Notes under the pieces: model-generated | Databases searched by the model: none | Told to the model about the DNA's origin: nothing | The model's input: only the letters and a program-made list of their open reading frames with translations | Assembly (NCBI GenBank): GCA_002189035.1 | Contig: NEEC01000016.1 | Span: 1,550,001-1,614,000, forward strand | Direction: 5' to 3' | DNA from: Utricularia gibba | Lineage: Eukaryota > Streptophyta > Magnoliopsida > Lamiales > Lentibulariaceae | Length of the DNA stretch: 64,000 nt | In this document: positions 62,817 through 64,000 of the stretch, in pieces | Layout: each line of letters starts with the position of its first letter | Position numbering within the stretch: the first letter of the stretch is position 1 | Program-made: the position numbers and the translations under genes

Positions 62817-63454
62817 TTATTCAACATATAGATTCATGTCGTTGCTCCTTGGCTTTTGATTCTTGCTTTTCCTTTGTTTCTGCTTCTGTTTCTTCCTCAA
62901 GGGCCATTGCTTCTTGGATTCTGAAATAGTAGAAGCGGCTTTGATAGCAATAGGACAGTCGCCATTGCTACAAGATTCGTGATTCATGACCTTCAAATCC
63001 AACAGCTTCTCATCCCCCACCAACAAATCATCTTCCTCCAATGAAAGAAGATCTTTGCAAGTTTCATCACAATTAATCACCACCTCGACCACCATCTTCT
63101 CATCAACTTGGATCATACAAGGCATCTTCTCATATTTATCTTTGGTTTGAAAAAAGAAAAAGAAACTCAATTCATAAAACCACTTTATTATATATGCTTG
63201 TCTAAATTTTCAATACTGACCTTGATTTTCAACCCCTTTGTTGCCATTTCCAATTTTTTTAATGCTCCCACTACTTCTTGTCTTCCTCATGTGGCCCTTT
63301 TCTTCTCCTTTAAAACAAACCTTTTCCCTTGTCATATGGAAGAACACACATTACTCTTGATGGAGGAAGATATGGTGGGCTTCAGATAGTTGGGAGCCCA
63401 TCTTGCCATTGTCATCTTTTTATCAATAACATTGTTTCTTCTTCCAGAGGCCAT
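62817..63454 (-). CDS. Small basic/acidic protein, family not recognised
   Basis: Two exons are supported: 63335-63221 and 63139-62817, joined in phase 1 with GT and AG, giving 145 residues. The start MTREKVCF follows directly after an upstream frame of 40 codons (63454-63332, MASGRRNNVIDKKMTMARWA) that overlaps it by the four bases ATGA. A one-base insertion there would fuse the two frames into one protein of about 185 residues, which seems likely. The second exon has an acidic centre (LLSLEEDDLLVGDEKLLDL), a CSNGDC patch and a very basic Lys/Gln C-terminus, suggesting nuclear location. Function unknown. The splice sites and the absence of stops support a real gene. Confidence 0.5.
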
Positions 63455-64000
63455 GTAATGTAAGAAAAGGATAATGATGAAATGATGGAGGCAATATCAA
63501 GGGAAGAGAGACGGAGACAAAGAGAGAGAGGAGGCAAATCAGCAAATAACATGGATAGCCATTAACCATAATTAGTACTTTCTTAATCTAGGGGTATGTT
63601 CTAAACACCTTTTGGTTTCTCATTCTCATTTCTAATAAAATGAGGATGAGCAAATATGAGAATGAGTTTTTTTATAAAATGTAAAATATGTAATAATAAT
63701 ATTCTGTTAGTTAATGAGAATGTAAAATAAATATGCTGAAAAATGACTAAAATGCCCTACCATTAAATAAATATGTTATTTTCTTTATATTTCTTTAGAG
63801 TAAACTAATATCATTAAAGTTTAAATTATTTAAATAAATTATGTGAAAACACAATAAACATAAAAAAATTCATATAATATGTTGATTTATGCCTTTTAAT
63901 TCAATGTTGATCATGATATTCTCGCCACATAGTAGAATGAATGGTTTTCTTTAAATCATCTATCAAATTATTATTCATTTCAATATCATGTTGTTCTTCA
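63455..64000. other. Window edge, AT-rich
   Basis: The stretch 63455-63580, with a purine-rich GAGAGAGGAGG stretch, is probably the promoter or leader of the minus-strand gene. The rest is AT-rich with no gene seen. Confidence 0.45.

Overview
The window is nuclear DNA of a flowering plant, probably a broad-leaved species rather than a grass. The evidence is split genes with short GT-AG introns, AT-rich intergenic DNA, plant-only families (WOX homeobox, ROP GTPase, B2-type cyclin, FD-type bZIP) and degraded Ty1/copia, Ty3/gypsy and hAT elements. The species cannot be named from the sequence. Gene models were assembled by hand from reading frames, splice sites and family knowledge. No database search was run.

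Left part (1-20 kb). This holds a 295-bp tandem repeat and three copies of a small secreted-peptide gene at 947, 2244 and 6462. The three share a signal-peptide exon, but exon 2 is glycine-rich in the first and CxC-rich in the other two, and the middle copy has a nonsense codon. A segment of about 1.2 kb is duplicated at 1.6-2.8 and 5.8-7.0 kb, and a further duplication lies at 7.0-7.6 and 8.2-8.7 kb. Gypsy, hAT and other transposon remnants follow. A structurally complete but coding-dead Ty1/copia element occupies 14170-18874, with a TCCCG target-site duplication, LTRs of about 300 bp, an initiator-tRNA-Met primer site and a polypurine tract.

Gene-rich part (21-38 kb). In order: WUSCHEL (+), an unrecognised nuclear-type protein with a D-box-like motif and a mitotic (MSA) promoter element (-), a degenerate coding relic (+), a type-I ROP/RAC GTPase (+), an FBS4-like F-box gene (+), the flowering-time bZIP FD (-) and a B2-type cyclin (-). 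A transposon-rich stretch (38-53 kb) contains gypsy and Athila-like gag remnants and an hAT relic. Genes resume with a single-finger C2H2 gene (+), WOX13 (+), an SRPK-type SR-protein kinase (-) and an unrecognised small basic protein gene near the right edge (-).

The order ROP, FBS4, FD, CYCB2, C2H2, WOX13, SRPK matches, as I recall it, a single block on Arabidopsis chromosome 4 (At4g359xx down to At4g355xx). WUS would match the paired block on chromosome 2. The window therefore seems to hold the unsplit ancestral neighbourhood, with stem-cell regulator WUS, flowering partner FD, cell-cycle gene CYCB2 and the ancient WOX13 in cis.

Three otherwise perfect genes (ROP, C2H2, SRPK) each lack exactly one base, at a G run or, in SRPK, a GG doublet. 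This points to assembly under-calling rather than three pseudogenes.
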